Assembly: GCA_027343695.1 (NCBI GenBank)
Contig: DAHWKJ010000002.1
Location: 1-40,113, forward strand
Reading direction: 5' to 3'
Source of the DNA: Sulfobacillus sp.
Lineage (GTDB): Bacteria; Bacillota; Sulfobacillia; Sulfobacillales; Sulfobacillaceae
Length of the DNA: 40,113 nt
Positions 1 to 7,830 of the stretch are shown here, piece after piece. Numbering within the stretch: the first letter of the stretch is position 1; every line of letters starts with the position of its first letter. A program made the position numbers and the translations under genes. The notes below the pieces were generated by a model, which was not told the origin of the DNA, made no database searches, and saw only the letters and a program-made list of their open reading frames with translations.

Positions 1-608
1 AGCTTCCACCAGGCCAGCGCGAGATTGGCCATCGCGGACTCCCAAGCATCCGTATCCGGTTTTAGAGATACGGCTTCCAGTAACGCATTCAAGGCTCGAT
101 CCGCCCGATTTTGGTGCAAGTAGCCTTTGCCGAGGGTGCTCAACACCAACACTCGGAGAGTCCCACGGGGTGGGAGTGCATTGTTCAAAAGGTGTTCCAA
201 GATGATGGTGGCACGGCGCCATGAACCCCGTTGGCTCTCGCATTGCGCCAGGAGCCATTGCGCATGGTTACGCTGACTCTGGGATCGCTCGGGATCATGC
301 ATCATGGTGCGGAGCACCCATTGAATAGTCAGGATGGAGGTGTGATGCGCAATCAGCCGATCGACGATGCGGGAACGTTCTTCGGCGTTATGCACGGCTA
401 CGAGCAGGGAGAGATCGAAGGTGCCGATCTCGAGGCCTAATCCTTTCGTAATGGCGTCGGCCGTTGTCAACGAGGGGACCATACGGCCCCGTTCGATGGC
501 GTTTAAGGTCGCGATGGGAATTTCTCGACTTACCGTATGGAGTTTTAAGTGTCGTTCTTGGCGGGCTAGGTATAGGGCACGCCCAATCGGGGTGATCGTC
601 AGGTTCAT
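1..608 (-). CDS. Partial HTH (XRE-like) regulator with TPR-like helical domain
   Basis: An open frame runs off the left edge from an ATG at 608, so only the first 202 residues are visible. Residues 1 to about 65 read as an XRE-type helix-turn-helix, with the typical recognition part IATLNAIERGR followed by VPSLTTADAITKGLGL. The rest is a run of amphipathic helices with TPR-like spacing, for example a stretch ending RADRALNALLEAVSLKP. HTH plus TPR is the architecture of peptide-responsive RRNPP regulators (Rgg, PlcR, AimR), but the protein is too incomplete to assign. An in-frame TAG lies seven codons upstream of the ATG, and no strong ribosome site is visible there. It is divergent from the small membrane protein at 1017. 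The DNA-binding role is well supported; a peptide ligand is speculation. Confidence 0.75.
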   Translation of the reverse strand, partial: MNLTITPIGRALYLARQERHLKLHTVSREIPIATLNAIERGRMVPSLTTADAITKGLGLEIGTFDLSLLVAVHNAEERSRIVDRLIAHHTSILTIQWVLRTMMHDPERSQSQRNHAQWLLAQCESQRGSWRRATIILEHLLNNALPPRGTLRVLVLSTLGKGYLHQNRADRALNALLEAVSLKPDTDAWESAMANLALAWWK

Positions 609-1016
609 GCCCGATCTATTCGACAACTATGGGGGATATTTCCTGCCTGGTGCCTGACACAAAAATTCTATAGCGGCGATCAGGCGATGTTAAGACTATA
701 GAAATGTTGTGGGAATATCTAGCAGGAGACAGTCTCGGGGATCGTGAATATAAAGTGTCGGGTGTCTTAAAAAGGGGCCAGGGGGCAGGCGTGTGTGGGG
801 AATGGATTTATAAACCAATGGATCACCATGGCGGTCATAGAGTCTCTTAACCGACTTCTGAGGATCGTTGCCTCTAAAAGGGCTTCTCGAACACAGCGGT
901 TCATCATGAAAAAATGCTTGCGAGAGTAGTCACCTAAGAAATAAGGAGAACTGAGGCTAGGTCTAATCATATGCAATAGAATGAACGTCCGAAGAACGAA
1001 TTTGGGGGGATCACGC
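609..1016. other. Divergent intergenic region with an 8-bp inverted repeat
   Basis: No convincing gene lies between the HTH regulator (minus) and the membrane protein (plus). The clearest element is a perfect inverted repeat, TTCTATAG at 666-673 and CTATAGAA at 696-703, about 60 bases upstream of the regulator start. It could be an operator for that regulator. Open frames in this stretch are short, lack ribosome sites and resemble nothing I know. I saw no clear sigma-A promoter. Confidence 0.4.
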
Positions 1017-1484
1017 ATGCTTCAAGCAATGCAAGAAGAACGTCGGATGCGGCGGTGGTGGATCAGTGCGATTCTAATGCTCGCGGTCGGGCTGGGGGGA
1101 TTTGCTCTGGGCCACGTTGGACAGAACACTAGGCTGCGACAAACGGCTATTTCTAATGTTCAGCAGGCCTATGTTTTGTTTGATGACGCGATCCATGAAC
1201 CGGCCCCAGCGCCTAAGACTTTTTGGACTGCGGAAGGTATCGGATACCTGCAGGCATCCGTCGGGCCGCTTGAGAGCCTCGGCATTTCCAATATGAACGT
1301 TGTCGTGTCCGCGGTGGATGCCGCTGCTTACGATGCGTCTCGTCACCAGGCTAGCCCTCAAGAGATCCGATTGTTGGCATTGTTCCAACGTAAAATGGCA
1401 GCTTTTCATCAATATAGTTTTGGGTCAATTCCGGTGGCTAGGCTGAAACAAGCGGTGAACAGCCTGGCGGCAGGGTTGAATTAG
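1017..1484 (+). CDS. Small membrane-anchored protein of unknown function
   Basis: This 155-residue protein starts at ATG 1017, chosen because a GGGGGGA ribosome site sits seven bases upstream; an in-frame ATG at 981 has none. A basic N-terminus (EERRMRRWW) precedes one hydrophobic helix at about residues 14-32 (ISAILMLAVGLGGFALGHV), so it is probably anchored with its C-terminal part outside. The remainder is alanine- and glutamine-rich and probably helical, with no cysteine and no recognisable motif. It stands alone, divergent from the partial HTH regulator and followed by about 270 bases before the molybdenum hydroxylase operon. The function is unknown; an envelope or signalling role is only a guess from the topology. 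Confidence 0.7.
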   Translation: MLQAMQEERRMRRWWISAILMLAVGLGGFALGHVGQNTRLRQTAISNVQQAYVLFDDAIHEPAPAPKTFWTAEGIGYLQASVGPLESLGISNMNVVVSAVDAAAYDASRHQASPQEIRLLALFQRKMAAFHQYSFGSIPVARLKQAVNSLAAGLN

Positions 1485-1499
1485 GGGAGTCCATCCCCC
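1485..1499. terminator. Weak hairpin after the membrane protein
   Basis: GGGGA and TCCCC flank a five-base loop directly after the stop codon of the preceding gene. There is no T-run behind it, so termination is doubtful. Confidence 0.25.
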
Positions 1500-1758
1500 A
1501 GGGTCTGGATTTTGATGGGGAAGCCCTGATGAGTACGAAATACCTATCGCCGCCAAAACGGCTTGCAGTCCCTTTTATGGTCCTTCGCCATTAAGATCTA
1601 AGCCAAGCCAATTCATTCCAGATCGAACATTCTGTTAAATGGGAAAATATTAGCAGGATCCCAGCTATGACATGGCGAAAAGAATAAAGAGACATGGCTT
1701 AAGGGTGCGTTACGGACACCGAGATTGTCATCTTACGGTGAGAGGAGAGAAAAAGACA

Positions 1759-2265
1759 GTGGAACACCATCGTATGGAAGTCACCATGACGGTCAATGGG
1801 CGCTCTGTCTCCCGAGACATAGAACCCCGGGTCCTACTGGTGCATTTTCTTAGGGACGAGCTCCAATTGACGGGAACCCATGTCGGTTGTGATACATCGC
1901 AGTGTGGGTCTTGTACCGTCCTGATTGACGGGGAAGCGGTCAAGTCGTGTACGGTGTTGGCTGTACAATGCATGGGTCAATCGGTCACGACCATTGAGGG
2001 TCTGGAACAGGGGTCTTTGCATCCCATGCAAGAGGCATTTAGAGAAAAACACGGCTTACAGTGTGGGTTTTGCACACCGGGCGTCATGATGACCGCGATC
2101 CAACTATTGAAACAGCACCCGAATCCGACGGAATCTGAAATTCGGGAAGGGCTGGATGGGGTGTTGTGCCGGTGTACCGGGTACGAGACCATTGTGCGTT
2201 CGATTCAGCACGCGGCCGGTTTGATGGCGGATCAAGAACCTCAACCTGAAGAAGAAGTAGGATAG
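1759..2265 (+). CDS. Molybdenum hydroxylase, 2Fe-2S subunit (CoxS/XdhC-type small subunit)
   Basis: This is the iron-sulfur subunit of a xanthine dehydrogenase/CO dehydrogenase family enzyme; it passes electrons from the molybdenum site to FAD. All eight cluster cysteines are present: C44, C49, C52 and C64 for the plant-ferredoxin-type cluster, and C102, C105, C137 and C139 for the helical-domain cluster (QCGFCTPG and CRCTGY). The start is GTG 1759, because AGAGGAGAGA at 1741-1750 is eight bases upstream. That gives 168 residues, close to the usual 150-170. An open extension back to ATG 1672 would add 29 atypical basic residues and was rejected. The gene is first in an S-L-M operon, 18 bases before the large subunit. 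The family assignment is firm; the substrate is not. Confidence 0.93.
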   Translation: MEHHRMEVTMTVNGRSVSRDIEPRVLLVHFLRDELQLTGTHVGCDTSQCGSCTVLIDGEAVKSCTVLAVQCMGQSVTTIEGLEQGSLHPMQEAFREKHGLQCGFCTPGVMMTAIQLLKQHPNPTESEIREGLDGVLCRCTGYETIVRSIQHAAGLMADQEPQPEEEVG

Positions 2266-2283
2266 AGAGGAGGACGACAAGTC

Positions 2284-4629
2284 ATGATGGACGTCTTAGG
2301 ACAACCCGTAAAACGCCATGAGGACGATCGGCTGGTGCGTGGCAAGGGCCAATATACCGACGACATTCGCTTGCCAGGCATGGTATACGCCCATATGGTG
2401 CGAAGTCCCCATGCTCATGCCAAAATTAAAGCTATAGATACCCGAGCTGCGTTAGCCCTTCCTGGAGTATTAGCGGTCTATGTCGGCTCTGATTTGAAGG
2501 ATACGGTGGGGATGATCCCGACGGCCTGGATTCCACCGAATGCGGAGATGAAGATGACGCCGCACCCAGCACTGGCCTATGACACCGTGCGATATGTTGG
2601 GGATGGGGTCGCGGTGGTCATTGCGGAAGACCCTTATACCGCCTCGGACGCTGCCGATCTGGTGCAGGTCACCTATGCGCCACTGGAGGCCGTGGTCAAT
2701 CCACGAGAGGCTACAGAATCCGATAAGCCCCTGGTGCATCAAGAAATTCCGGACAATGTGGCATTTCATTGGAGTGTTGGAGCGGACTTGGACGACGTAT
2801 TCGCCGCGTCTGAGGTCGTGGTGCGCCAAGAATTTCGCCAACAGCGCCTGGTTCCGAGTGCAATGGAACCGCGGGCTGCAGTGGCCCAATATAACCCTGC
2901 GACCGAGGAAATGACGGTCTGGACGACCACACAAAACCCCCACATTCATCGCCTGTTGATGTCGGGGATCCTGGGGATTCCCGAGCACAGACTGCGCGTG
3001 GTTGCGATCGACGTCGGGGGCGGCTTTGGTAGCAAGATTGCCTGTTATCCCGACGAAGTGGTCGTCGCCTACGCGGCGCGTGCCTTGGGACGCCCTGTGA
3101 AGTGGACCGAGACTCGCCAGGAGAATTTTATTGCCACCAGCCATGGTCGGGATCATGTGCAAGAGGTGGAGCTCGCAGGCACTCGCGATGGGCGCATTGA
3201 AGCCATTCGCGTCAAAGCCTTTTCCAACCTGGGGGCCTACCTCTCCACTGCGGCACCCGGGGTGCCGACCATATTATTTGGTCTCATCCTCAATGGCGCT
3301 TACAAGATTCCCCAAGCGTCGGTCGATGTGTATGGGGTGGTGACTCACACCACGCCGGTGGATGCCTATCGCGGGGCAGGACGCCCGGAGGCCACCTACC
3401 TCATCGAACGCATGGTGGATTTGTACGCCCGCGAACTGAAGATGGATCCGGTAGAAGTCCGCAAGATGAACCTGATCCCCCATGAAAGCTTTCCCTATAC
3501 CAATCCCTTTGGGCTGGAGTACGATAGCGGAAATTATGAGGGCACCTTGCGACGGGCATTGGAAATGGTGGACTATCCGCAATTCCGCCGCGACCAAGAA
3601 TCTTTACGGAAGCAAGGGAAGTACATTGGAATTGGGTTTAGCACCTATGTTGAAATGTGTGGGTTGGGTCCGTCGGAGGTTGCGGGAGCGGTCGGCTTTC
3701 AGGGAGGACTGTGGGAAAGCGCCACGGTTCGAGTCCACCCGACAGGGAAAGTCACCGTCTTTACCGGAGCTTCTCCACATGGACAAGGGGAAGAAACTAC
3801 CTTTGCCCAGATTGTCTCGCATGAACTCGGCATGCCTGTCGAGGATATTGAGGTAGTGCATGGAGACACGGCAAGAATTGCCATGGGCTGGGGAACTTAT
3901 GGATCCCGTACCACCGTCGTAGGAGGAGCGGCCCTACACATGGCGACTCAAAAAATCATCGCCAAGGCCACCAAAATTGCGGCACATAAACTGGAAGTAA
4001 GTGAGGTAGACGTCACGTTCGAGGCGGGGCAGTTTGGTGTGGCAGGGGTTCCTGGTCATGGGATGAGTTTTGCGAGCGTCGCGTTAGACGCCTACCTAGC
4101 CTGGAGTCTTCCGGAGGGCATGGAGCCCGCATTGGAAGCGACCGCGTTTTATAATCCCAAGAACTTCACCTACCCGTTTGGCGCTCACGTTGCGATGGTT
4201 TCAGTGGATCCTCACACCGGCGATGTAGAGTTGATGCGATATATCGCGGTGGATGACGTCGGCAACATCATCAACCCGATGATTGTGGAAGGGCAAATTC
4301 ATGGCGGGTTGGTACAGGGCATCGGGCAGGCATTATATGAGGGAGCCGAGTTTGACGATCAAGGGCAGTTGATCACGGGATCCTTCCTGGACTACGCAAT
4401 GCCTAAGGCCAGATTCTTCCCACAGTTCGAGACGGACCACACAGTGACCCCATCCCCTCATAACCCGCTTGGCGTCAAGGGTGTCGGTGAGACCGGGGCC
4501 ATTGCCTCAACGCCGGCGGTGGTCAACGCGGTCATGGATGCGTTAGCCCCGATGGGGATTCGAGACATTGCGATGCCGTTGACGCCCATCAAGGTCTGGA
4601 ATGCGATTCATCAACAAGGGGGGATATAA
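2284..4629 (+). CDS. Molybdenum hydroxylase, molybdopterin-binding large subunit (form II CoxL-like)
   Basis: This 781-residue catalytic subunit binds the molybdopterin cytosine dinucleotide cofactor. The active-site loop reads AYRGAGR (residues 361-367). That is the form II signature, not the AYxCSFR loop of proven CO dehydrogenases, so CO oxidation should not be assumed. GGGFGSK lies near residues 243-250, and the conserved catalytic glutamate is E736 in GVGETG. The length is normal for the family. The start is ATG 2284 behind AGGAGG at 2268-2273. The next gene's ATG follows this stop codon directly. Related enzymes oxidise purines, aldehydes, nicotinate or other N-heterocycles. No cofactor-insertion gene (XdhC/CoxF, CoxD, MocA) is in the window, so maturation must be encoded elsewhere. 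Confidence 0.94.
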   Translation: MMDVLGQPVKRHEDDRLVRGKGQYTDDIRLPGMVYAHMVRSPHAHAKIKAIDTRAALALPGVLAVYVGSDLKDTVGMIPTAWIPPNAEMKMTPHPALAYDTVRYVGDGVAVVIAEDPYTASDAADLVQVTYAPLEAVVNPREATESDKPLVHQEIPDNVAFHWSVGADLDDVFAASEVVVRQEFRQQRLVPSAMEPRAAVAQYNPATEEMTVWTTTQNPHIHRLLMSGILGIPEHRLRVVAIDVGGGFGSKIACYPDEVVVAYAARALGRPVKWTETRQENFIATSHGRDHVQEVELAGTRDGRIEAIRVKAFSNLGAYLSTAAPGVPTILFGLILNGAYKIPQASVDVYGVVTHTTPVDAYRGAGRPEATYLIERMVDLYARELKMDPVEVRKMNLIPHESFPYTNPFGLEYDSGNYEGTLRRALEMVDYPQFRRDQESLRKQGKYIGIGFSTYVEMCGLGPSEVAGAVGFQGGLWESATVRVHPTGKVTVFTGASPHGQGEETTFAQIVSHELGMPVEDIEVVHGDTARIAMGWGTYGSRTTVVGGAALHMATQKIIAKATKIAAHKLEVSEVDVTFEAGQFGVAGVPGHGMSFASVALDAYLAWSLPEGMEPALEATAFYNPKNFTYPFGAHVAMVSVDPHTGDVELMRYIAVDDVGNIINPMIVEGQIHGGLVQGIGQALYEGAEFDDQGQLITGSFLDYAMPKARFFPQFETDHTVTPSPHNPLGVKGVGETGAIASTPAVVNAVMDALAPMGIRDIAMPLTPIKVWNAIHQQGGI

Positions 4630-5493
4630 ATGCGGACTGCACCGTTCGAATACCATCGGGCTCAGGATCTCGATGACGCACTGGAGTGGTTGGCGGGAGA
4701 TGGAGACCGTGACGTGAAAATCCTCGCCGGGGGTCATAGTCTGTTACCTCTCATGAAGCTTAAACTGGCGACGCCCACCGTGCTATTGGATGTGCAGGAT
4801 GTGCCGGAGTTAAGGGGGATCCTATTGGAATCGGGTTGGGTGCGGATTGGCGCGTTAACTCGATATGTGGACTTAACCCGAGATGCGACGGTGGGGGATT
4901 CGCTGCCGCTGCTGAGCCAGGTGGCGGCTACCGTTGCAGACATCCAGGTGCGTAATCGAGGAACCATTGGAGGGAGTCTCTGTCACGCCGACCCGGCCGC
5001 TGACATTCCGGCCGCGGTCTTAGCCCTGGATGCCCGTCTCGTGTTAGTAGGACCCCGTGGCGAGCGTCGCGTGAACTTAGACGAATTCACGGTGGCCCCG
5101 TTCTTGACGGTCTTAGAGCCTACGGAAATATTGACGGCGATCGAATTCCCGATTCCTCTCCAGTCACAGCAGAGCACCTATCTCAAGCGGCCTCATCCGG
5201 CTTCCGGATATCCCGTGGTCGGCGTGGCCATCACTGGGGATGCTTCGCCGCATGAACCGTTGTCGAACGTGCGGGTCGCGGTGACTGGGATTGGGCCTAA
5301 AGCCTATCGCGCAGAGAAGACGGAGGGGACGTTGAAGGGGCAAGTACCTACTCCAGAGCTTTTCCGAGCGGCAGCCGATGTGGCGATCACCGAAGCGAAT
5401 ATGAGCGATGAGCCCGACCTATCCTATCGGGAACAACTGACGCGGGTCTATGTGGAACGCGCATTGTATCAGTTCTATGGTGGGGTCGCCTAA
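4630..5493 (+). CDS. Molybdenum hydroxylase, FAD-binding medium subunit (CoxM-like)
   Basis: This 287-residue flavoprotein subunit accepts electrons from the 2Fe-2S subunit and passes them to the final acceptor. The two FAD-contacting loops of the family are present: AGGHSLLP at residues 33-40 and TIGGSLCHADPAAD at 111-124. The C-terminal third matches the CO dehydrogenase flavoprotein C-terminal domain in spacing. The start codon directly follows the large-subunit stop, so translation is probably coupled. It is the last gene of the S-L-M operon (proven CO dehydrogenases are usually M-S-L), and a strong hairpin terminator follows about 50 bases downstream. The family is certain; the physiological electron acceptor cannot be read from the sequence. 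Confidence 0.93.
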   Translation: MRTAPFEYHRAQDLDDALEWLAGDGDRDVKILAGGHSLLPLMKLKLATPTVLLDVQDVPELRGILLESGWVRIGALTRYVDLTRDATVGDSLPLLSQVAATVADIQVRNRGTIGGSLCHADPAADIPAAVLALDARLVLVGPRGERRVNLDEFTVAPFLTVLEPTEILTAIEFPIPLQSQQSTYLKRPHPASGYPVVGVAITGDASPHEPLSNVRVAVTGIGPKAYRAEKTEGTLKGQVPTPELFRAAADVAITEANMSDEPDLSYREQLTRVYVERALYQFYGGVA

Positions 5494-5540
5494 GGCTTTT
5501 GTTGTCTATGCAGGGGATTACTTCGAACCAAAGAATAAAG

Positions 5541-5580
5541 GGGGCTCCGCCTTTTGGGCGAGCCCCTTCTCTTCTTTTTC
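5541..5580. terminator. Hairpin terminator between convergent operons
   Basis: GGGGCT-c-CGCC pairs with GGCG-AGCCCC around a TTTTG loop (5541-5566), with one bulged C. A pyrimidine- and T-rich tail (TTCTCTTCTTTTT) follows on the plus strand. The minus strand is also followed by a T-rich tract, so it may terminate both the molybdenum hydroxylase operon and the leftward persulfide operon. Confidence 0.8.
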
Positions 5581-5591
5581 GGTGGTTTACT

Positions 5592-6242
5592 CTAAGCGGT
5601 TTGGGAGTCCATTACGAGCTGTAGAAGTTGAGCTTCTGGAACCGCTCCCGTAACTTCCAAGGTCCCATTGACCATGGATTTTGGAACACCGTATACGCTG
5701 TACTTGTTGGATAGGTCCGGAAACTCTCCTGCATCAACCATATCCGCCGTGATGTGTGGTGAGGCGAGTGCCATATTGTGTGCCAGGCGTACAGCCCGGG
5801 GGCAGTATGGTCACGTAGGGGTCGTAAACACCTGAATATGCACCGGTTTCTGAATCGCCGCCAACGAAGCTTCGGCAGCTGCGGAGAGACCTGTGGTGTG
5901 TGTGGATACGGCCTTAATGGCCTCGAGCAAGGTACCAAACTCGTGGCCACTGGGGAGCCCGACAAAACGAATGCCAGTACGATGTCCATCTTTGTCTAAA
6001 AGTTCTCCGATCGGGCCTGTGATGGTTTCGGTACCACTGTGGCCTGGCTCCAATACCGGCTCCTGAGTAGCCTCTTGAACCATGATCAGATCCGATAAAT
6101 CGGCGACTTCGTTGACTAAATCTTTAAAGGTCTGAGCCGTGTCCGCGTCCGGTCCACGATACCATTGGATAGTTACCGGATCTTGCAAGCCTGCGAAGAA
6201 TTCGGTGACCTGCGTCGTGACTTGGCTGTCCAATAACGCCAT
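5592..6242 (-). CDS. Protein disulfide oxidoreductase, probable selenoprotein with U-P-Y-C active site
   Basis: This is a two-domain thioredoxin-fold protein of the PDO/glutaredoxin-like type. It starts at ATG 6242 behind GGGAGGTG and stops at TAG 5592-5594. The frame is interrupted once, by TGA at 5811-5813 (codon 144). Upstream the protein reads VHIQVFTTPT and downstream PYCPRAVRLAHN, so TGA stands exactly at the first cysteine of a CPYC motif, giving U144-P-Y-C147. Homology continues past it: the cis-proline loop YGVPKSMVNG and the C-terminal strand and helix are intact, giving 216 residues in all. The N-terminal domain (1 to about 115) has no CxxC, and C147 is the only cysteine in the protein. 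A SECIS-like hairpin starts right after the TGA. It is the last gene of an operon with a rhodanese and a persulfide-dioxygenase-like enzyme, so it probably reduces or transfers protein or low-molecular-weight persulfides. The alternative is a Cys-to-stop mutation or a sequence error. Selenium genes (selA, selB, selC, selD) are not in the window. Confidence 0.78.
5771..5810 (-). promoter_or_regulatory. SECIS-like hairpin immediately downstream of the in-frame TGA
   Basis: Read on the minus strand, directly after TGA, CCATA (5810-5806) pairs with TATGG (5775-5771). Inside it TGCC (5804-5801) pairs with GGCA (5784-5781), and the apical GGGC (5797-5794) pairs with GCCT (5788-5785, one G-U pair) around the five-base loop TGTAC. 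The loop begins 17 bases after the TGA and has G as its second base. This agrees with the general bacterial SECIS layout: coding-region hairpin, short distance, small loop with an early G. The fold was made by eye, with no energy calculated. Confidence 0.65.
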
Positions 6243-6282
6243 TGCTTACACCTCCCGTACTATGTTATGAACGTTGGTTGGG

Positions 6283-6906
6283 TTAGACACGATCGACGGG
6301 ATGTCGACCGCCCATCCATAGGGACATGCCCCCGACCACATTGGCCACCTCTAGCCCTTGTTGGGATAGCCAGGATGCGGCCGAGGCGCTGCGGTTGCCC
6401 GATGCGCAGATAATCGCATGGGGCTTAGATTTGTCGAGTTCGTTGAGACGACCTTGCAATTGTCCCATGGGAATATTAATTGCTCCGGGGACGATGCCGG
6501 ATCGAAGTTCATAGGGTTCCCGTACGTCGACGACCACATAATTGTCAAGGTTTTGTGCTAATTCGTCAACGGTAAGGTCCTTGACGCGCTCCAAGGGGAG
6601 TCCTTCCTGTTCCCACCCCTTAACACCACGCTCAAACGTGAAGGGTACCGTGAGTCCGGCAGCCGTCAGGCTGGCCTTAGCGGCCTCCGCAATCACCGCG
6701 TTATCCGCAAACACGCCCAGCGGAGGCGATTGTCCATTCAAGGCACGTTTGACTTCTTCTCCCCAGCCCTGTCGGTGAAAGGGTACGTTATAGCTTCCCG
6801 CTGGATGGGCTTTAGAATACGCGTGGGCGGGATTCACATCCAGTAACAAGGCGGTACCGTTTTGTACCTGTTGAAAGAACTCCGTTGCCGTGAATGAGGT
6901 AGACAT
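6283..6906 (-). CDS. Two-domain rhodanese-family sulfurtransferase
   Basis: This 207-residue protein has two tandem rhodanese folds. The C-terminal domain (about 110-200) is catalytic: VVVDVREPYEL, then the active loop CASGNRS with C168, which would carry the persulfide, then VVGGMSLW. The N-terminal domain (about 1-105) keeps the fold (LLLDVNPAHAY, ERGVKGWEQEGLP) but has no cysteine in its loop, so it is non-catalytic. C168 is the only cysteine in the protein. It lies between the metallo-beta-lactamase gene, 15 bases upstream, and the disulfide oxidoreductase gene, 40 bases downstream. Moving sulfane sulfur between a thiol carrier and the dioxygenase is the natural inference. Only the family is seen directly. 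Confidence 0.9.
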   Translation of the reverse strand: MSTSFTATEFFQQVQNGTALLLDVNPAHAYSKAHPAGSYNVPFHRQGWGEEVKRALNGQSPPLGVFADNAVIAEAAKASLTAAGLTVPFTFERGVKGWEQEGLPLERVKDLTVDELAQNLDNYVVVDVREPYELRSGIVPGAINIPMGQLQGRLNELDKSKPHAIICASGNRSASAASWLSQQGLEVANVVGGMSLWMGGRHPVDRV

Positions 6907-6921
6907 TTGATTCCTGCCTTT

Positions 6922-7683
6922 CTAGTGGGTTTTGAGATTCCCGAGATTTTGGCTTCGAATCGCAGCCGCGTCGACGGGTGGAGGCTTTAAGAGACTTAAC
7001 AATTGGCTCACAAACTCTTCGGGGTCCGTGATCTGGGCAAAGCGATTCCATCGCCTCTCGTAGCCGACGGTGGATATCGGCTTCGGACTTAAAAACAATC
7101 CGCCACAGGCCGAGGCCCCATAGTGCGCAGGATAGAGCTCGGTGGTGTCCGGTAGGCTAAGAATTTTGTCATGAATGGAGTGAAATTGGTCCAACGCGGC
7201 CCGTTCCGTAAGTTCGGGCGTGGGATCTACAAGATCCGGACGGCCCACATCTCCCACAAAGAGCGAATCTCCGCTGAGGACTAACCAAGGATCGGGACTG
7301 CGGGTGGTATCGGTTACCACCAGGGAGATGCTATCCGGGGTATGGCCCGGGGTTTCCAATACGGTGACGTGGACCCCGCCGAGGTCAATTCGATCGCCCT
7401 CATGCAAGGGGTTGAAGGCCGTCGCCAGCGGTGCTCGATGTCCCATGGAGACCAAGAGTCCAGTTTTTTCCGCGAGTTCTCTGGCAATCGAGTGATGGTC
7501 TGCGTGGACATGGGTTTCGATGACGTCAACAATCTTAAGACCCATCTCGGCGGCATTTAAAATATAGGTATCAGCGCCAATCACTGCCAACGGGTCCACC
7601 ACGATGCCGCGACCATCCGCGTCGTCGCCCACAATAAAAGACGCGCAGCCATGCGATCCGTCCCAAATCGGTAGGAAAATCAT
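6922..7683 (-). CDS. Metallo-beta-lactamase fold persulfide dioxygenase-like enzyme (ETHE1/CstB-type)
   Basis: This 253-residue protein has the metal-binding motif THVHADH (residues 57-63), H114 in TPGHTPDS, D139 in LSGDSLF and H187 in YPAHYG. The SLFVGDVGRPDL stretch is typical of ETHE1/SdoA-type persulfide dioxygenases, mononuclear iron enzymes that oxidise glutathione persulfide or similar persulfides to sulfite. The start is ATG 7683 (or GTG 7686), because AAAGGAG lies just upstream; a TTG at 7701 would place the ribosome site inside the gene. It is first in the leftward operon, and a CsoR/CstR-type operator overlaps the promoter 20 bases upstream. The rhodanese next to it echoes CstA/CstB-type persulfide detoxification. 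Oxidation of a low-molecular-weight persulfide is likely; the carrier thiol is unknown. Confidence 0.87.
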   Translation of the reverse strand: MIFLPIWDGSHGCASFIVGDDADGRGIVVDPLAVIGADTYILNAAEMGLKIVDVIETHVHADHHSIARELAEKTGLLVSMGHRAPLATAFNPLHEGDRIDLGGVHVTVLETPGHTPDSISLVVTDTTRSPDPWLVLSGDSLFVGDVGRPDLVDPTPELTERAALDQFHSIHDKILSLPDTTELYPAHYGASACGGLFLSPKPISTVGYERRWNRFAQITDPEEFVSQLLSLLKPPPVDAAAIRSQNLGNLKTH

Positions 7684-7695
7684 CACGATAGCTCC

Positions 7696-7724
7696 TTTCA
7701 ATTATACCCTATGGGGTATATAAT
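7696..7724 (+). promoter_or_regulatory. Candidate promoter of the CsoR-family repressor gene
   Basis: A perfect -10 TATAAT lies at 7719-7724, preceded at 17 bases by a weak -35 TTTCAA (7696-7701). The operator sits between the two hexamers, consistent with autoregulation. Confidence 0.5.
7703..7720. promoter_or_regulatory. CsoR/CstR-type operator
   Basis: TATACCC (7703-7709) and GGGTATA (7714-7720) form a perfect 7-bp inverted repeat around TATG. ATACCC-N4-GGGTAT is the classical DUF156 (CsoR/CstR) operator form, and a CsoR-family gene lies about 110 bases away. The site overlaps candidate promoter elements of both divergent units. Confidence 0.85.
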
Positions 7725-7748
7725 GAGTCTTGGGCTTCGGAATGTCAA
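7720..7748 (-). promoter_or_regulatory. Candidate promoter of the leftward persulfide operon
   Basis: On the minus strand a perfect -35 TTGACA (7748-7743) is followed after 17 bases by CATTAT (7725-7720). The start of transcription would fall in the operator at 7703-7720, so repressor binding should block it. Confidence 0.6.
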
Positions 7749-7830
7749 CGGTATGAGGGTCTCGAGATCCGGCAGACTATTTTCATGATGGCCATAGGAG
7801 GAGATTATTATTATCGGCGATAAGGAACCT

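Noticed and set aside
767-1018. An 83-codon minus-strand frame between the HTH regulator and the membrane protein
   Set aside because: Composition is unlike the neighbours, it starts inside the membrane protein leader, and it has no ribosome site or known motif.
2284-4629. Calling the large subunit a CO dehydrogenase
   Set aside because: The active-site loop is AYRGAGR (form II), not the AYxCSFR loop of proven CO dehydrogenases.
5592-5774. A separate 60-residue minus-strand protein starting at ATG 5774
   Set aside because: It is the C-terminal end of the thioredoxin-fold oxidoreductase; the frame is continuous with the upstream part through the TGA, and no ribosome site precedes the ATG.
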